A DNA stretch of 7,657 nucleotides from Methanosarcinales archaeon. Lineage in GTDB: Archaea > Halobacteriota > Methanosarcinia > Methanosarcinales > Methanogasteraceae. Position numbers and translations under genes: made by a program. The notes under the pieces were generated by a model. It did no database searches. It had not been told where the DNA came from and saw only the letters and a list, made by a program, of their open reading frames with translations. The stretch covers positions 1 through 7,657 of the forward strand of contig DAOVGE010000144.1 in the NCBI GenBank assembly GCA_030672605.1, written 5' to 3'. Numbering within the stretch: the first letter of the stretch is position 1; each line of letters starts with the position of its first letter. Positions 5,271 through 7,657 of this stretch are shown here, piece after piece.

Positions 5271-6482
5271 TCACTCATGCCGCAGCGCATCCACCGGATT
5301 CATCTTCGCAGCCTTGTATGCGGGAAACGCCCCTGCGATCAGACCGACCCCGACAGAGACACCGAATCCGACCACGATCAGCGAGACTGGGAAGACGTTG
5401 GGAAGCCCGATCAGATCCGTTGCGAAGTAAGCTCCGACAACTCCAAGGAGCGAGCCAAGAATTCCGCCAAAGAGTCCGACTACCGCCGACTCCACGACAA
5501 AGAGCGAAAGAACATCCATGCTCGTGAATCCAAGCGACTTCATCAGCCCGATCTCGCTTGTCCGCTCGCTAACAGTTACAAGCATGATGTTCGCAATCCC
5601 GATCGAGCCAACGACAAGCGAGATCAGCGCAACGGCTGTCAGGAGTGCGCCGATCGCGTCAGCCCAAACGCCGGTCATCTCCAGAAAATCGATCTGCGTC
5701 TGTATCATGTATGGTTTTGCATCCTCATCGTCCCTATCGCGCTTTGAGACTCCGAAGTTTCTGGCGAGCCGCGTATCAATCTCTTCTGCGGTTTCTTCCA
5801 CTGTGTCGAGACTATCTGCTGATGCAAAGAATGCGTTGTAGTCATTCTCGCCTGTTATCCCCATCATTGTATCGATCGGGATGAATATGTAGTTATTCGG
5901 AGTTGCGCTCGGGTCACCGAAGAAGTCGACCTTCTCGGTTATCCCCTTCACCTTGAACTTCCTTGTGACTGATGTCCCGTCATCCAGCCGGAACGCAAGA
6001 TCAATCGAGTTCTGCAGACCGATCTTCCGGTCAAACTTCTCGTTTGCAACATTGCACCCAAGAACTACCGTATACCGATCTTTGTCTGTTAAAAAAGATC
6101 CCTCTGCGATCTTCATATTGCGAACCTCGTCATAATCCTCAGAAACTCCAAGGACTGTGATGATCTTCGACTCGGACATGTATTTGACCTCGGCAGAACT
6201 CCATGTTGTGGGAGATACACCATCGATGCCCGGCGTATTCTTCAAAAGTTCCAGTTCATGATCAAAGAAGAGGTTATCCTCCCTACCTTCGATTATGATG
6301 AAGTTCGTGCCGATCGAGCCGAGTTCGTCTGCGAAGTACTGGTTGAAGCTTGCACCAAGCGCGACGTTGGCAACGACTGCTGCAACGCCGATGATGATTC
6401 CAAGAGCGGTTAATGCGGATCGCATTTTGGCGCTCGTGATGCTGCCGATTGCAATTTGCACCGATTGTACCGGGTTTATCAT
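5271..6482 (-). CDS. MacB/FtsX-type ABC transporter permease, 403 aa
   Basis: Membrane subunit of a type VII (MacB-like) ABC system, family COG0577. The layout is canonical: a short cytoplasmic start, TM1 at about 22-43, a large extracytoplasmic MacB_PCD-like domain from about 45 to 265, then TM2 (about 275-302), TM3 (326-353) and TM4 (365-388). The cytoplasmic motif SERTSEIGLMKSLG (305-318) after TM2 is the coupling region that contacts the ATPase, and the C-terminal PAYKAAKMNPVDALR (387-401) is the usual family ending. Length is typical for the roughly 400-residue stand-alone permeases. The ATG is preceded by an in-frame stop three codons upstream; the nearest GGAG is about 10 nt away, a long spacing. 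The gene lies 28 bp downstream of the surface-protein gene on the same strand. No ATPase is visible in the window. The substrate cannot be told from sequence; lipoproteins, peptides or envelope components are usual for the family. Confidence 0.93.
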   Translation of the reverse strand: MINPVQSVQIAIGSITSAKMRSALTALGIIIGVAAVVANVALGASFNQYFADELGSIGTNFIIIEGREDNLFFDHELELLKNTPGIDGVSPTTWSSAEVKYMSESKIITVLGVSEDYDEVRNMKIAEGSFLTDKDRYTVVLGCNVANEKFDRKIGLQNSIDLAFRLDDGTSVTRKFKVKGITEKVDFFGDPSATPNNYIFIPIDTMMGITGENDYNAFFASADSLDTVEETAEEIDTRLARNFGVSKRDRDDEDAKPYMIQTQIDFLEMTGVWADAIGALLTAVALISLVVGSIGIANIMLVTVSERTSEIGLMKSLGFTSMDVLSLFVVESAVVGLFGGILGSLLGVVGAYFATDLIGLPNVFPVSLIVVGFGVSVGVGLIAGAFPAYKAAKMNPVDALRHE

Positions 6483-6510
6483 TGTGAATCAGCTCCTGAT
6501 TGACTGGATT

Positions 6511-7657
6511 TCAGTTCTTTCGTCTCTTTCTGTAGTAGATGCCTGCGCCAACGACGACCACCACCAGCAGTGCTGCGCCGATCATGACCGTACCGGAATT
6601 GCCATCGGGAACCACAGGCTCGATCTCGATTACCCGGTTGTTGAGTACCGCCTCGTGCCGGTTGTTGCCGTTTCGGTACTCGGCATAGAGATGGAGGTCG
6701 GTGCCATCTGATGAATTTCCTGTAACCTCGCAATCAAACTCGATTGTGAAGAGTTCGTCAGGCTCCATTGTTCCGATAAAGTACTCAGCCGGTGTAAACG
6801 TGATGTCCTCTGCCCGCGGTTCGATGCTCACCGACGTAAACGTGCTTGAGTGCGTATTTGCGACATCAAACTCGATCTTGCCCGCATCTCCGGTCAGTTT
6901 CAGCGGCTTGGACGGAATGATCTTGATTCCTGCGGTCTCGACCTTGATTGGAACATTCCATTTTGCATTGTATGTGTGGGAACTGCCTGTGAGTGTAAGT
7001 TGCAGGTGCTCTGTTCCACAATCCGCGTCACCTGAAACCATTACGTTGAACGAGAGGTCGATTGCGTCACCAGGTCCGAGAACGCCCATATTCCGGTAGG
7101 AGTCGGTCGTAACAACGATTCCATCCGACCCAACGAGTTCTACCTCATTTATCTGGGCATTGGTGTCATAATCCTTGCCGTCGATCGTTACTGAGTACTG
7201 GGATGCGGTGTTTGTGAGTGTGAGCGTAACAGTTCCCGTATCTCCGGGAATCAGCACTTCCGGGTCGGTCTTTATCGCTTCGAGCTTGAGTGTGCCCCTG
7301 CTGTCAAGAGTGTCTCTGCCCACCTTGATTGCAAAGTCCTTTTCAGACCATGTTGCGCCCTTCTCGCCCTGATGCCTTATTGCAATCTCGTGAGTTCCGG
7401 GTTTTGCGTCAGAGGCTACGAAGAGTCGGTATTCATACATTGCTGAGGCGCCTGTTCCGATGCTTCCCTTGTTCTGGCGAGCATTATCGCTTGAGTCGAG
7501 TGTGAATGGGTATTTCGGCACGAGTTCGATTGTTACGTCTTCTGCTGTGCCGCCGCCCGTGTTCTTGACATTCACCCAGACGTCCACGTACTTCCCGATC
7601 TCTGCCGGGTACGGCTCGTATCTCGTGATATCTACCTTGAGCGCGCCTCCTGCTGCG
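6511..7657 (-). CDS. COG1361-type S-layer-like surface protein with C-terminal anchor (5' end beyond window)
   Basis: The open frame continues past the right edge, so 382 C-terminal residues are seen and the start and signal peptide are missing. The visible part begins AAGGALKVDITRYEPYPAEI, the typical opening of COG1361/NEW3-like modules, and continues as about three beta-sandwich repeats marked by 'VxVKNTGGGTAEDV', 'TLTLTNTASQYSV' and 'FDVANTHSSTFTSV', each with a later 'GPGDAIDLSF' or 'EPDELFTIEF'-type strand. Near the end a 20-residue hydrophobic helix (coded by about 6532-6591) is followed by RKRRKN, so the domains lie outside the cell and the tail inside. A GTG at 7587 is internal to a module and is not taken as the start. 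In archaea such proteins often sit with MacB-like permeases and their ATPases; here the permease follows after 28 bp, suggesting a shared operon with its promoter beyond the window. Its molecular role is unknown. Confidence 0.85.
   Translation of the reverse strand, partial: AAGGALKVDITRYEPYPAEIGKYVDVWVNVKNTGGGTAEDVTIELVPKYPFTLDSSDNARQNKGSIGTGASAMYEYRLFVASDAKPGTHEIAIRHQGEKGATWSEKDFAIKVGRDTLDSRGTLKLEAIKTDPEVLIPGDTGTVTLTLTNTASQYSVTIDGKDYDTNAQINEVELVGSDGIVVTTDSYRNMGVLGPGDAIDLSFNVMVSGDADCGTEHLQLTLTGSSHTYNAKWNVPIKVETAGIKIIPSKPLKLTGDAGKIEFDVANTHSSTFTSVSIEPRAEDITFTPAEYFIGTMEPDELFTIEFDCEVTGNSSDGTDLHLYAEYRNGNNRHEAVLNNRVIEIEPVVPDGNSGTVMIGAALLVVVVVGAGIYYRKRRKN

Noticed and set aside
5204..5747. Open frames on the plus strand over the permease 3' end and repeat cluster
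   Set aside because: They are antisense to the conserved C-terminal permease motifs and rich in Arg/Pro/Ser, typical of shadows. No ribosome binding site supports them.
6295..6711. 138-codon plus-strand open frame spanning the permease and surface-protein junction
   Set aside because: It overlaps two well-supported minus-strand genes and has no family features.
7200..7587. GTG at 7587 as the start of the surface protein
   Set aside because: The frame stays open to the window edge, and the residues before the GTG complete a canonical COG1361 module, so the true start lies outside the window.

Overview
The window looks like the chromosome of a euryarchaeon from the methanogen or anaerobic methane/alkane-oxidiser side of the tree (Methanomicrobia, Syntrophoarchaeia or Methanophagales-like). 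This rests on a DUF2150-like protein, a ThiD-ThiN fusion (the archaeal solution for thiamine phosphate synthesis), a COG1361-type S-layer-like surface protein beside a MacB-type permease, GGTGA/GGAG Shine-Dalgarno sequences and TATA-like promoter elements. No rRNA, tRNA, mobile element, CRISPR array or frameshifted gene was seen. The lineage is an inference, since there is no marker gene in the window.

Layout. Positions 24-2684 (minus) hold a very large phosphoglucomutase/phosphomannomutase-family protein. All four catalytic loops of the family are present, but the protein is nearly twice the usual archaeal length because of about 245 extra N-terminal and about 95 extra C-terminal residues. 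A 150-bp divergent promoter region follows, with a perfect palindrome and helically phased GGTGT repeats. On the plus strand come a DUF2150-like small protein (2843-3430) and, after a single spacer base, a bifunctional ThiD-ThiN thiamine-biosynthesis enzyme (3432-4784). The 486-bp gap at 4785-5270 lies between convergent genes and contains two unrelated families of short-period inverted repeats, but no gene. The right end, read on the minus strand, is an operon of a C-terminally anchored surface protein with NEW3/COG1361-like beta-sandwich repeats (6511 to beyond the right edge) followed 28 bp later by a MacB/FtsX-type ABC permease (5271-6482). The partner ATPase is not in the window.

How the genes relate. 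The mutase would interconvert hexose 1- and 6-phosphates for glycan or storage-sugar synthesis. The DUF2150/ThiDN pair is a transcriptional and probably translational unit making thiamine phosphate. The surface protein and permease form an envelope or export module. The clearest oddity is that two unrelated housekeeping enzymes each carry an in-frame hexanucleotide-repeat insertion coding for a dipeptide repeat: (Gly-Pro)4 in the mutase and an Asp/Ser/Thr/Gly tract in ThiD. Each lies just before a phosphate-binding or active-site loop. No complete new system was identified; the repeat insertions, the oversized mutase and the intergenic repeats are the parts that most deserve follow-up.
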